This document shows positions 1 through 7,836 of a stretch of 64,000 nucleotides of DNA, one piece after another. Each line of letters opens with the position of its first letter. Position 1 is the first letter of the stretch. The notes under the pieces were generated by a model. That model worked only from the letters and a program-made list of their open reading frames with translations, was not told where the DNA came from and ran no database searches. A program made the position numbers and the translations under genes. The stretch lies in assembly GCA_017526745.1 (NCBI GenBank), contig JAFXQX010000038.1, positions 21,018-85,017 on the forward strand, given 5' to 3'. This DNA comes from Lachnospiraceae bacterium. Lineage in GTDB: Bacteria > Bacillota > Clostridia > Lachnospirales > Lachnospiraceae.

Positions 1-369
1 CTCAACCTTTCGAATGTTAAGTGTATATGTGGCCGTGCTGAGGAGCTCGGACATGATGTACATTTCAGACAGTCATTTGATATCGTGACGTCACGGGCAG
101 TAGCAGGTCTCAACATCTTATCGGAATATTGTCTTCCTTTCGTAAAGTCCGGAGGATCTTTTATTTCTTATAAAGGTCCTGATCCGGATGATGAACTGCG
201 GCAGGCCTTAAATGCAATATCACTTCTGGGAGGCTGCCCGCCGGATCTGCAAAAATATAATATACCCTTTACAGATATCGCCCGTTCACTTATATTTATT
301 GAAAAATCATTCGACACACCTGAACGGTTTCCGAGAAGGACAGGTAAGCCGTTGAAGAAACCTTTGTGA
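1..369 (+). CDS. rsmG: 16S rRNA (guanine527-N7)-methyltransferase RsmG, C-terminal part
   Basis: The gene enters from the left edge in frame 1 and ends at the TGA at 367-369, so only the last 122 codons are present. The visible part contains the family segment GRAEELG, then SFDIVTSRAVAGL, CLPFVKSGG and the closing basic stretch FPRRTGKPLKKPL typical of RsmG (GidB). The family uses S-adenosylmethionine to methylate G527 of 16S rRNA in the cytoplasm. In Firmicutes rsmG is normally followed by parA and parB near the replication origin, as here with one extra gene between. The SAM-binding N-terminal half lies outside the window. Confidence 0.95.
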   Translation, partial: LNLSNVKCICGRAEELGHDVHFRQSFDIVTSRAVAGLNILSEYCLPFVKSGGSFISYKGPDPDDELRQALNAISLLGGCPPDLQKYNIPFTDIARSLIFIEKSFDTPERFPRRTGKPLKKPL

Positions 370-401
370 TCTTTATTCACTTATGATAAGGAGATCAGAT
401 A

Positions 402-1115
402 ATGACCAGTAAGAATCTCATTGATGCATGCGATATACTATTGAAACTTGAACAGGAGTTTGCTTCGGAGGAGGCAAAACTTTCCGAAGTTTCCAATGAA
501 CATGCAATGAAGATCGATGAACTCGATCAGCAGATCACTACATTCAGACGAAATGAAGATGTCGACTTCAGAGTTTTTTCTCCGCGAAATCTCTCGACCG
601 TTACATCCGATAAGATCAAAACACTTGAGGGTGAGAAGAAGCAACTTGAGAGAGAGAAGAAAGAGGCTGATAAACAGCTCAGGTATTATTCCGGGAAGAC
701 CGAGATGATCGGTCGTGTTCTTGATCTTCTTCGATCTGGATTAAAAGAAGAATCCGATGAGGACTCGTCCACTGTAAGAAACAGCAGGAATCCTTTCTCT
801 TTTCTCGATGAAGATTCATCCGATATTGTTGAATTCGAGGATGAGACAGATGAGGTTGCTTCCCTGTTTGCTTCTTCCGACAGATCCGAGGAAGACCCGG
901 CTGATAAGACTGAGTCTGTCGGAAAATCTTCCGTCGGCAAAGAGGATGTCAGTTTTGTTCAATCAGTCGGAGTTCCTGTCGATGAGGTCGAAAGGGTTTG
1001 CCATAAAGTTGAGTTTTGCGAGAAGATCATCAGTAATGATGGGATCAGGGCAAAGCTTGAGATCAAAAATATCGTGGCTGATCTTAAAGAACTGATCAGA
1101 GCATACAGATCATAA
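402..1115 (+). CDS. Degenerate DegS-like sensor protein without kinase domain
   Basis: A 237-residue soluble, highly charged protein. Residues about 10-110 predict a long coiled coil with the segment DVDFRVFSPRNLS followed by Lys/Glu-rich heptads, which recalls the N-terminal sensor region of DegS-type histidine kinases of Lachnospiraceae. A low-complexity acidic linker follows (about 115-180). The end, CHKVEFCEKIISNDGIRAKL, resembles the dimerisation helix just after the H-box in those kinases, but no HDGPAQ-like phospho-acceptor motif is visible and the protein stops where the ATPase domain would begin. It may be a non-catalytic partner or a decayed kinase. The DegS link is by pattern only. 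It sits between rsmG and the parS sites, behind an AAGGAG-type RBS. Confidence 0.5.
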   Translation: MTSKNLIDACDILLKLEQEFASEEAKLSEVSNEHAMKIDELDQQITTFRRNEDVDFRVFSPRNLSTVTSDKIKTLEGEKKQLEREKKEADKQLRYYSGKTEMIGRVLDLLRSGLKEESDEDSSTVRNSRNPFSFLDEDSSDIVEFEDETDEVASLFASSDRSEEDPADKTESVGKSSVGKEDVSFVQSVGVPVDEVERVCHKVEFCEKIISNDGIRAKLEIKNIVADLKELIRAYRS

Positions 1116-1118
1116 ATA

Positions 1119-1134
1119 TGTTTCACGTGAAACA
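1119..1134. promoter_or_regulatory. parS: parS centromere site 1
   Basis: Perfect 16-bp palindrome TGTTTCACGTGAAACA, identical to the Bacillus/Clostridia parS consensus bound by ParB (Spo0J). It lies directly upstream of parAB, so it should nucleate ParB spreading near the origin and may contribute to autoregulation. Confidence 0.95.
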
Positions 1135-1166
1135 TTTGTCACTCCATGACGACGACCACAAGATGA

Positions 1167-1182
1167 TGTTTCACGTGAAACA
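1167..1182. promoter_or_regulatory. parS: parS centromere site 2
   Basis: Second perfect copy of TGTTTCACGTGAAACA, centre-to-centre 48 bp from the first. A further half-site CGTGAAAC is visible at 1211-1218. Confidence 0.95.
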
Positions 1183-1263
1183 TATTTAAACCATATCTTG
1201 ACCGACCTGTCGTGAAACAAAAAAGTACACAAAAATGATCCCAAAATGATATGAATGTCTTAA

Positions 1264-1292
1264 TTGAAAAAGACCTTTCTGTATGAGATAAT
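1264..1292 (+). promoter_or_regulatory. Probable parAB promoter
   Basis: TTGAAA (1264-1269), 17-bp spacer, GATAAT (1287-1292). Transcription would start near 1299, giving a leader of about 30 nt with AGGAG at 1320-1324 before the parA ATG. Confidence 0.65.
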
Positions 1293-1329
1293 TCTATTCG
1301 AAAATCTACAGAATGAAACAGGAGTAATA

Positions 1330-2097
1330 ATGGGAAAGATCATATCCATAGCAAATCAAAAAGGCGGAGTCGGAAAGACAACGACTGCGATCAATCTGTC
1401 AGCGGCACTCGCAAAGGAAGGAAAGAAAGTTCTCCTGATCGACTGTGATCCCCAGGGAAATGCAACAAGCGGATTCGGAATCGATAAGAACAATATTGAG
1501 AATACAGTCTACCAGTTAATGCTCGGTGACTGCTCGGTTAAGGACTGCATCATTAAAGATGTCCGTCCCAACCTGTCCCTGATCCCTTCCAACGTTGAAC
1601 TGGCCGGAGCAGATATCGAGCTGATCGGGACCGAGAAGAAGGAGTTCATCCTCAAGGAGGAGATCGACTGGGTAGCAAATGATTTTGACTATATTCTTAT
1701 TGACTGTCCTCCGTCATTGAACACACTGACGGTCAATGCAATGGTCGCCTCGTCAAAAGTTCTGGTTCCGATCCAGTGTGAGTACTATGCACTTGAAGGT
1801 ATCAGTCAGTTGATATATACTATCAACCTTGTCCGCGAGAGACTGAATCCGACACTTAACATAGAAGGTGTCGTGTTCACGATGTATGATTCCAGAACAA
1901 ACCTGTCTCAGCAGGTAGTGAACAATGTTAAGGATAACCTTCAGCAATATGTATTTGAAACGGTGATTCCCAGGAACATCCGTCTGGCAGAGGCGCCGAG
2001 TTACGGAGAGCCTATCACGGAATATGATCCGAGATCAATCGGGGCAAAGAGCTACACAGACCTGGCGAAAGAATTGATAAAAAAGAACGAGAAGTAA
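1330..2097 (+). CDS. parA: Chromosome partitioning ATPase ParA (Soj)
   Basis: A 255-residue Walker-type ATPase that works with ParB and parS in origin segregation and, in Firmicutes, in control of DnaA. The deviant Walker A motif KGGVGKTT is at residues 11-18, the switch segment [11 protein letters not shown] near 38-48 and the Walker B segment ILIDCPPSL near 120. The ATG at 1330 was chosen because AGGAG lies 5 nt upstream and the protein then begins with the usual [13 protein letters not shown]. An in-frame TTG at 1264 is part of the -35 box and is not a likely start. parB follows after 21 bp. Confidence 0.97.
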   Translation: MGKIISIANQKGGVGKTTTAINLSAALAKEGKKVLLIDCDPQGNATSGFGIDKNNIENTVYQLMLGDCSVKDCIIKDVRPNLSLIPSNVELAGADIELIGTEKKEFILKEEIDWVANDFDYILIDCPPSLNTLTVNAMVASSKVLVPIQCEYYALEGISQLIYTINLVRERLNPTLNIEGVVFTMYDSRTNLSQQVVNNVKDNLQQYVFETVIPRNIRLAEAPSYGEPITEYDPRSIGAKSYTDLAKELIKKNEK

Positions 2098-2118
2098 TTG
2101 AAATAAAGGAGAAGGATA

Positions 2119-2997
2119 ATGGCAGCAAGAAAAGGACTTGGAAAGGGACTTGATACTCTGATCCCGAAGGGAGTGATCGTAAATGACAAACCCTCAACTC
2201 CCGGAGATGTAAAGGCGGAGAAACCGGATCAGTTTGTAAAGATAACAAAGGTAGAACCCAACCGTAATCAGCCGCGTAAAAAATTCGATGAAGATGCTCT
2301 TATGGAACTGTCCGATTCGATCAAGATCCATGGGGTACTGTTTCCCATACTTGTCGTTAACCGCGGAGATTATTATGAGATAGTTGCCGGCGAGAGAAGA
2401 TGGAGAGCGGCAAAGATGGCGGGACTTAAGGAAGTACCCGTTATTATCCGTGAGTATACCGACAAGCAGATCGCAGAGATCTCTCTGATAGAAAATATAC
2501 AGAGAACAGACCTTAATCCGATAGAAGAAGCGATGGCATATAAGAGTCTCATCGACGAGTATAATTATAAGCAGGATGAACTTGCCGAGAGAGTTTCCAA
2601 GAGCAGGACCGCCATCACCAATTCCATGAGACTGTTAAAGCTTGCGGCCCCTGTTCAGGATATGGTCGTAGATGACATGATCACTGCCGGTCATGCAAGA
2701 GCACTTCTGTCCATAGAAAATCCTGATGAGCAGTATGAACTGGCACAGCGTGTTATGGACGAAAAGCTGTCGGTAAGAGATATCGAGAAGATCGTCAAGA
2801 CAAAGAACAAACCCAAGAAAGATAAAAAGAAGAATGAGAAACAGGAAGCGATCTACCATGATATAGAGGAAAAACTTAAAGCAGCGATCGGAACAAAAGT
2901 CACAATCACCTCAAAAGGTGACAACATGGGCAAATTGGAGATCGATTTCTATAATCAGGATGACCTTCAGAAGATCATGGATCTGTTGCTTGGATGA
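2119..2997 (+). CDS. parB: Chromosome partitioning protein ParB (Spo0J)
   Basis: 292 residues. It opens with the family start KGLGKGLDTLIP. The CTP/parS-loading domain contains GERRWRAAK (91-99) and ENIQRTDLNP (125-134), and a helix-turn-helix lies near 152-175. A short C-terminal dimerisation domain ends the protein after a lysine-rich linker (about 226-243). ParB binds the parS sites about 1 kb upstream, slides as a CTP clamp and loads SMC. The ATG has AAAGGAG upstream. parA, parB and the next gene are co-directional with gaps of 21 bp each and are probably one operon. Confidence 0.97.
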   Translation: MAARKGLGKGLDTLIPKGVIVNDKPSTPGDVKAEKPDQFVKITKVEPNRNQPRKKFDEDALMELSDSIKIHGVLFPILVVNRGDYYEIVAGERRWRAAKMAGLKEVPVIIREYTDKQIAEISLIENIQRTDLNPIEEAMAYKSLIDEYNYKQDELAERVSKSRTAITNSMRLLKLAAPVQDMVVDDMITAGHARALLSIENPDEQYELAQRVMDEKLSVRDIEKIVKTKNKPKKDKKKNEKQEAIYHDIEEKLKAAIGTKVTITSKGDNMGKLEIDFYNQDDLQKIMDLLLG

Positions 2998-3018
2998 TAC
3001 AGGAAGAGAGGATGATAT

Positions 3019-3546
3019 ATGGGCAGCTCAATACTTGACAGCATAGGAATATCGGACCCCGGAGTACCTATCCTGGTAATGTTCGTACTGGTGATCATAC
3101 TGCTGGTGCTTCTGATCTTTTTGCTGATACGTTACAATCAGTTAAATGTAAGTTATCAGATGTTCATGAAGGGAAGGAAGGCGGAGAGTCTTGAAGAAGA
3201 GATCGGTGCACTGTTTGATGATATTTCGCAGCTTAAGGCATCGACCGAGAAGAACAGAAAAGACATCCGGAAGATGATCGAAAACCTGAGAGAGTGTTAT
3301 CAGAGAGTTGGTATCGTCAAGTATGACGCATTCAAGGAGATGGGAGGAAAGCTCTCATTTTCGGTTGCTCTTCTTAATGATAACGAGACGGGCTTCATAA
3401 TCAATTCGATCCATTCAAGTGAAGGATGTTACGTATATACCAAGGAAATAGTAAACGGCGAATGCGCAATCTCGCTTGGCGACGAGGAAAAGAAGGCGCT
3501 CACTCTGGCGCTTTCAGCAGAGCCGTATGTATACGATCTGACGTGA
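3019..3546 (+). CDS. DUF4446 family membrane-anchored protein
   Basis: 175 residues with one hydrophobic segment at about 17-40, a coiled-coil-like stretch at about 58-95, and a C-terminal domain containing YDAFKEMGGKLSFSVALL and the segment GFIINSIHSSEGCYVY. This matches the DUF4446 family, commonly the next gene after parB in Clostridia. Its function is not known. A link to chromosome segregation or cell-pole organisation is suggested only by this position. Confidence 0.85.
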   Translation: MGSSILDSIGISDPGVPILVMFVLVIILLVLLIFLLIRYNQLNVSYQMFMKGRKAESLEEEIGALFDDISQLKASTEKNRKDIRKMIENLRECYQRVGIVKYDAFKEMGGKLSFSVALLNDNETGFIINSIHSSEGCYVYTKEIVNGECAISLGDEEKKALTLALSAEPYVYDLT

Positions 3547-3550
3547 GAAA

Positions 3551-4609
3551 ATGAAAAGTATCCCTGTAAATGAGCTTACGGGTGGGGAGTATCTTGCAAA
3601 GCCCGTTCGACTTAGCGACAACCAGACACTCTTTTATGAAGGAACATGCCTTTATATGAAACATATAGAGGCTTTGGTCACTGCGGGAATCGAAGAAGTG
3701 ACCATTTTTGAACCTACAGCTCTTACTCCGAAAGAGAAGAAGGTCATAAGAGAAAAGATAAAATCAGACTGTTCCCGCAAAATGCAGGATGTCATGGAAC
3801 ATTACGTGACAACCAGTGCGGGATTTGAAGAGATATCCAGAACAGCCAACGAGATAATAGATGATATCTTTTCCAGGGATGAGGTCGTTGACAGAGTTTA
3901 TGATATAAGAGAGAGAAACGGGGATCTTTATGATCACAGTATCATGGTCGCTTCTCTTTCCATACTGACAGCCCTAAAGATGAATCTTTCAAAGTGGGAG
4001 GTTTATGATATCGGAGTGGGGAGCCTTCTTCATGACATGGGACTTCGGTATCTGTCGGTTCCGTATCTTGATGTGGATGTTGAAGAGGAATTTGATCCCG
4101 AATCACTTTTTGAATACAGGAAGCATACCCTTTACGGTTTTTCATCCGTGGAAAAAGAAACATGGATGAGTAACGAATCCAAGAAGATCGTATTGTTCCA
4201 TCATGAGAGACTGGATAAGAGCGGATATCCTTTTAAACAGGTGGTGATGCCCATAGGTGTCAGGATAGTTGCGATAGCGGATGCATTCGATGACAGACTG
4301 TGCGGCATCGGCATAAAGAGACAGAACGTAAGGCAGGCTCTTGAATATATCCGGACCGGAAGAGACAGGCTTTTTGAAGGAAAGATCGTTGATTATTTTC
4401 TTGAATTCATTGCGGCATATCCGGTCGGAACAAAAGTTGTTACCAACAAAGGTGACGAAGCCGTTGTGATCGAGCAGAACGAGCATTTTACCGACCGTCC
4501 GAAGATAAAGCTTATCAAGGACCGTTTCGGAAAATCATATGAAGATGATATGCTGGTAGACCTTCTGGAAAACGAAGGGATATCGATAGAATATGTTAAG
4601 GAGAACTGA
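3551..4609 (+). CDS. HD-GYP domain protein (cyclic-di-GMP phosphodiesterase-like)
   Basis: 352 residues. The N-terminal 60 residues resemble the small domain that often precedes HD-GYP domains. The HD-GYP part has H129, the HD pair at 161-162, H192, and HHERLDKSGYP at about 217-227. The HD and GYP signatures are present, but the usual DGSGYP is DKSGYP, a lysine in place of the glycine. Members hydrolyse c-di-GMP. Activity here is plausible but the substitution and the divergent C-terminus leave it open. It begins 4 bp after the DUF4446 gene and shares one base with the next gene (TGATG). Confidence 0.8.
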   Translation: MKSIPVNELTGGEYLAKPVRLSDNQTLFYEGTCLYMKHIEALVTAGIEEVTIFEPTALTPKEKKVIREKIKSDCSRKMQDVMEHYVTTSAGFEEISRTANEIIDDIFSRDEVVDRVYDIRERNGDLYDHSIMVASLSILTALKMNLSKWEVYDIGVGSLLHDMGLRYLSVPYLDVDVEEEFDPESLFEYRKHTLYGFSSVEKETWMSNESKKIVLFHHERLDKSGYPFKQVVMPIGVRIVAIADAFDDRLCGIGIKRQNVRQALEYIRTGRDRLFEGKIVDYFLEFIAAYPVGTKVVTNKGDEAVVIEQNEHFTDRPKIKLIKDRFGKSYEDDMLVDLLENEGISIEYVKEN

Positions 4610-5484
4610 TGCACCGCTACCTGCGAGCTGTTGGATTTTCCAATATTGAAACAAAAAAACAGATAAGGGACCTGATGAATGATGTGATCATCAATCCCAA
4701 CAGGAAAGAGTTTATCGAGACCGGCAGAGACAGCATACTTGTCGAGTATTCGAAAAACTACTGTCCGACATGTGGTATCACGCTTCGCGGAGAGTATGAT
4801 GACGAGAATAATCTTACTCTTGATTTTTATTACCCTTTTGTTCAGGGAGATGAAGTATCAACTACAGAAGAAGTCAGTGTTGAACGTCACTCAGACAAAG
4901 AGTCGTTTGCGGGACTCTGTGAAGACTATCGCGTAGGAGCGACTCTTATATACTACATCCAGAACGGGATGACCGTTATGAAGCATATGCCCGGCGGGGA
5001 ACTTGAGAGCGGCAAGTATTCCACCTATCTGTCAGCTCTTTCCCTCGGAGGAACGATCATGCTTCCGATCAAGAAGGATCCCAAGCAGAAAGAGAAACTT
5101 CAGAAGGCATCAGCGGACAGGAGCAAAAGGATCAGTGCCGCAAAAAACGGCGACGAGGAAGCGATCGAGCAGCTGACACTTGAGGATATCGATACATACA
5201 GTGCCGTGTCAAAACGCATTTTAAAAGATGATGTGTTCTCACTTGTCGATTCGTATTTTATGCCGAACGGAGTTGAATGCGATCATTACTCGATACTGGC
5301 GGAGATAGTGGATTTCAGGCTTGAGACCAATTCGCTTTCTTCCGAGAGGATATATGCATTTAATCTTAACTGCAACGGACTGCTCCTTACAACATGTATC
5401 AATGAGAAGGATCTGCTTGGCGAGCCGGAGGTCGGAAGGAGATTCCGCGGCAATATCTGGCTGCAGGGAGAACTCAGGATCTGA
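4609..5484 (+). CDS. DUF3881 family protein
   Basis: 291 residues, no signal peptide or membrane segment. The opening HRYLRAVGFSN and the internal NYCPTCG segment match DUF3881, a family of unknown function found in Lachnospiraceae genomes. The start ATG overlaps the stop of the HD-GYP gene by one base, indicating translational coupling. A basic stretch at about 160-190 suggests a nucleic-acid or protein contact, which is inference only. Confidence 0.75.
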   Translation: MHRYLRAVGFSNIETKKQIRDLMNDVIINPNRKEFIETGRDSILVEYSKNYCPTCGITLRGEYDDENNLTLDFYYPFVQGDEVSTTEEVSVERHSDKESFAGLCEDYRVGATLIYYIQNGMTVMKHMPGGELESGKYSTYLSALSLGGTIMLPIKKDPKQKEKLQKASADRSKRISAAKNGDEEAIEQLTLEDIDTYSAVSKRILKDDVFSLVDSYFMPNGVECDHYSILAEIVDFRLETNSLSSERIYAFNLNCNGLLLTTCINEKDLLGEPEVGRRFRGNIWLQGELRI

Positions 5485-5498
5485 CAGGGAAGTAGAAT

Positions 5499-5639
5499 AA
5501 TGAACACCAGGATACCGGAATCGATTATGTTCTGACCGGTCACCGTACCAAAAGCAGAGCTTATCGGATTCTTAAGGATGAGCTCGGCGACAGGCTTGAA
5601 ATGCTGAAGGTAGGGCTTGTCAGAGAGTTTGGAAACTGA
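5499..5639 (+). pseudogene. Small coding remnant without a usable start codon
   Basis: An open frame of 46 codons ends with TGA at 5637-5639 and encodes a helix-rich peptide containing DYVLTGHRTKSRAYRI. Codon choice matches neighbouring genes. A good Shine-Dalgarno (AGGGAAG) and ATG at 5500 exist, but that ATG reads into a stop after 11 codons in a different frame. The pattern fits a short gene that lost its start through a frameshift, or a sequence error of one base. No family was recognised. Confidence 0.4.
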
Positions 5640-5655
5640 TATAGTATTATATGTT

Positions 5656-5729
5656 GTCCACGTAGCTCAGCTGGATAGAGCGACCGCCTCCTAAGCGGTA
5701 GGTCGGAGGTTCGAATCCTCTCGCGGACG
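5656..5729 (+). tRNA. tRNA-Arg (anticodon CCU)
   Basis: A full cloverleaf can be drawn: D-arm GCTC...GAGC, anticodon stem CCGC/GCGG with loop CTCCTAA (anticodon CCT), T-arm around TTCGAAT, discriminator G, no encoded CCA. The acceptor stem GTCCACG pairs with CGCGGAC except for one A5-C68 mismatch. A perfect partner would be CGTGGAC. The last 13 nt are repeated 145 bp downstream. Confidence 0.9.
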
Positions 5730-5734
5730 CGATT

Positions 5735-5874
5735 GAAACAGGAGACCGGATCATGCAGATCCGATCTCCTGTTTCGTTCGAGTCCGGATCGGACTCGAAC
5801 AGGTTCGGTCTCCGATCCGCTCCGGTCGGCGCTGAACCAACGTCCACCGGACGTTGAGCGCCCTCTCGCGGACG
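5735..5874. repeat. GC-rich inverted repeats ending in a copy of the tRNA 3' end
   Basis: Immediately after tRNA-Arg come three nested or adjacent inverted repeats: an 18-bp stem with a 5-nt loop (5735-5775, one G-U), a perfect 10-bp stem with a 5-nt loop (5776-5800), and a third with AACGTCC/GGACGTT inside GGCGCT/AGCGCC (5828-5863). The block closes with CCTCTCGCGGACG at 5862-5874, an exact 13-bp copy of the tRNA 3' terminus (5717-5729). It contains no plausible gene. The layout resembles a small non-autonomous mobile element or the scar of an integrated one. Confidence 0.6.
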
Positions 5875-5888
5875 TCGATGAATGTAGA

Positions 5889-5917
5889 AATACCCGGGAA
5901 TTATCCCGGGTATTTTT
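5889..5917. terminator. Rho-independent terminator after tRNA-Arg
   Basis: Perfect 11-bp stem AATACCCGGGA/TCCCGGGTATT with a 4-nt loop, followed by TTT. It probably ends the tRNA transcript. The remaining bases between 5485 and 5963 hold nothing else recognisable. Confidence 0.85.
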
Positions 5918-5963
5918 AGATCAAATTGAGTTTGGCAGATATGTATGATAGACTCATCTCGAT

Positions 5964-6935
5964 ATGAATAATTGGATAGTCTGTATTATCATTGTCATAT
6001 TGCTCTGGGCTATGACCGGTCTGATCTACAAGGCCGGTATCCATAAAGATGAGGAAAAACATACCTGTCTGAAGTACTCTGTCTCGGTGGGTGTGATTTT
6101 TTTTATCATATCTGCTTTCTATCTTATCACGAGGGACGAACCTTTTTCGATCTGGGTAAGTGCATTAAGATACTGGCCAATGACAGTATTCGGTATTATC
6201 TATTTCGTGATCAACACTATTTCATTTAGCGGGTATATCTACAATGAGGTTACGGTGGAATCACCTGTTGAAGGAATAAGCGGCGGCACATCCACGATAC
6301 TGCTGATCATCACATATATGGTCATGGGAAGGGTTGATTCGGTCTCAAAGCTGCTGACTCCCTTAAGGACTGTCGGGATCCTGATAATACTGCTGAGTAT
6401 CATATTGCTTGCATCTGCAAGAAACAGGGAGGCAAGGGGCAGGATTTCCGACGGAGCGGATAACCAAAGAAAATCATGGCAATGGCGGGGCCTGGGGACC
6501 CTGATCTTTCCGGTCATGTTTTCGATGATTGATGCCCTTGAAACAGTTGTGACTGGAGTATGCCTGGATACATCGTACGGCTACTCTATGCCTGCGCAGG
6601 ACAGTATCATCATAATCGGCATGGAGTACTCATTACTGGCTTTTGGCTGTTGGATCTACATATATGTTAATGAACGAAGAATATATAACCCTTTCCGGGG
6701 GGAAAACCTTCCCAGGCTCCTCGGATCCGTTACGGACAACGTGGGAATAGTCTTCTACAGCTTTGCAATGGCTGTCGATTCAGTTTCGACCGATCCCGTC
6801 CTTGCGATATACCCGGTATTTGCCATGATCGGAGGACGTATATTCATGAAAGAAAAAGTCAGTGCGATCCAGTATGTTTCCGCTGTCTGTATTGTCCTGG
6901 GAAGCATTCTGGTCGTAGCGGATACGATAGTGTAG
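5964..6935 (+). CDS. DMT-superfamily (EamA-like) transporter
   Basis: 323 residues with about ten hydrophobic segments and short loops, the two-fold arrangement of the drug/metabolite transporter superfamily. The C-terminal repeat ends with the pattern AIYPVFAMIGGRIFMKEKVSAIQYVSAVCIVLGS (in parts), the EamA feature in which a conserved Glu-Lys loop precedes the last helix. Substrate unknown. No Shine-Dalgarno precedes the ATG. A TATGAT -10-like box lies 14 bp upstream, so the leader may be only a few bases. The gene converges on the phosphatase, with 1 bp between them. Confidence 0.75.
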   Translation: MNNWIVCIIIVILLWAMTGLIYKAGIHKDEEKHTCLKYSVSVGVIFFIISAFYLITRDEPFSIWVSALRYWPMTVFGIIYFVINTISFSGYIYNEVTVESPVEGISGGTSTILLIITYMVMGRVDSVSKLLTPLRTVGILIILLSIILLASARNREARGRISDGADNQRKSWQWRGLGTLIFPVMFSMIDALETVVTGVCLDTSYGYSMPAQDSIIIIGMEYSLLAFGCWIYIYVNERRIYNPFRGENLPRLLGSVTDNVGIVFYSFAMAVDSVSTDPVLAIYPVFAMIGGRIFMKEKVSAIQYVSAVCIVLGSILVVADTIV

Positions 6936-6936
6936 A

Positions 6937-7722
6937 TCAGTGCCTCTCATCCTCATTTTCAAACCGTTCGCAAAACCTTGCGGCAAATGACGGTTTTTCG
7001 CCACCCATCGTAAGGTGAGTGATATCACCTATCCGCACGGTCCTGAAAATCGCAATTCCTTTTTCGCGCTCTTCGGTTACGATCTCGGTTACTGATGTAG
7101 GAGCCGCCGCCAGGAACTGAAGAGGAACGAACGGTGAGATGCCCCACAGATGAGACAGCATGACGGAAGTCACTCCGAAATGACAGAAGAAGGCGATAGT
7201 ATCGGAGGAGCCGGATACGACACGGTAGATATTGCCGCTCCTTTTGTATCCGTGATCGGAGAGAAAATCATCAAACGATCGGATGATATGATCGTAACAT
7301 TTGATCGTATCTGATGATCTTACGATATCCGAATCCCTCCATGTACTTACATCAAACAGTTCGGGATGATCTTTGTAATAAGACGGCAGCATATCCCAGA
7401 CGATCCTCTTTTTGTATTTCCCGGTTTCCTCATCGGTCTTAAGCTCGGTCGCAAATGCCATACGGGTGTCTTCATCGGCTTCTTCGGGATCAAATCTTGC
7501 CGGAAATTCTTCAAGCCAGTCAAGTGTAACGGGCTTGATATCAAGCTTGTTGGCGCAAAATGCGAAGGTATCCCGGGCACGCCCCAGCGGTGAAACATAT
7601 ACCTCATCTATCCCGAAAGTATCTATCCTGTCGGCCAGAAGCTTTGCTTCGATCCGGCCTTTATCGGTTATCCCGTCAGCAACATAATCCGGGTCTGCAT
7701 GTCTTATAAACAATATTCTCAT
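6937..7722 (-). CDS. Histidine phosphatase family protein
   Basis: 261 residues. It begins MRILFIRHADPDY, where the RHA motif supplies the catalytic histidine of the phosphoglycerate mutase-like superfamily. TDKGRIEAKLLADR follows, the usual start of the first helix. A second conserved histidine is in FFCHFGVTSVML. The length exceeds typical PhoE-type phosphatases (about 200 residues) because of an insert at about 75-160. The substrate cannot be read from the sequence. The start has a strong TAGGAGG site upstream on the minus strand. Confidence 0.8.
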   Translation of the reverse strand: MRILFIRHADPDYVADGITDKGRIEAKLLADRIDTFGIDEVYVSPLGRARDTFAFCANKLDIKPVTLDWLEEFPARFDPEEADEDTRMAFATELKTDEETGKYKKRIVWDMLPSYYKDHPELFDVSTWRDSDIVRSSDTIKCYDHIIRSFDDFLSDHGYKRSGNIYRVVSGSSDTIAFFCHFGVTSVMLSHLWGISPFVPLQFLAAAPTSVTEIVTEEREKGIAIFRTVRIGDITHLTMGGEKPSFAARFCERFENEDERH

Positions 7723-7747
7723 CGATGATAACGCCTCCTAAAAAAAT

Positions 7748-7775
7748 GTTATAACTTTTGCGATCCGTCTGTCAA
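7748..7775 (-). promoter_or_regulatory. Promoter of the histidine phosphatase gene
   Basis: On the minus strand TTGACA (7770-7775), 16-bp spacer, TATAAC (7748-7753). Confidence 0.55.
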
Positions 7776-7818
7776 TACGGTCCAATAAGCAAAAACATCA
7801 TACTCCGTGCACATTTTG

Positions 7819-7827
7819 TGGTAAAAT
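7819..7827 (+). promoter_or_regulatory. Extended -10 promoter of dacF, leaderless arrangement
   Basis: TGG-TAAAAT ends 9 bp before the ATG at 7837, with no recognisable -35 and no Shine-Dalgarno. Transcription would begin about 3 nt before the start codon. Confidence 0.5.
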
Positions 7828-7836
7828 ATACTCTGT

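Noticed and set aside
1264..1329. An upstream TTG start for parA adding 22 residues
   Set aside because: The TTG lies within the predicted -35 box and the extra residues do not match ParA, while ATG 1330 has a good Shine-Dalgarno.
5640..5963. An integrated phage or genomic island at tRNA-Arg
   Set aside because: No integrase, recombinase or phage gene is present, and only 145 bp separate the two copies of the tRNA end.
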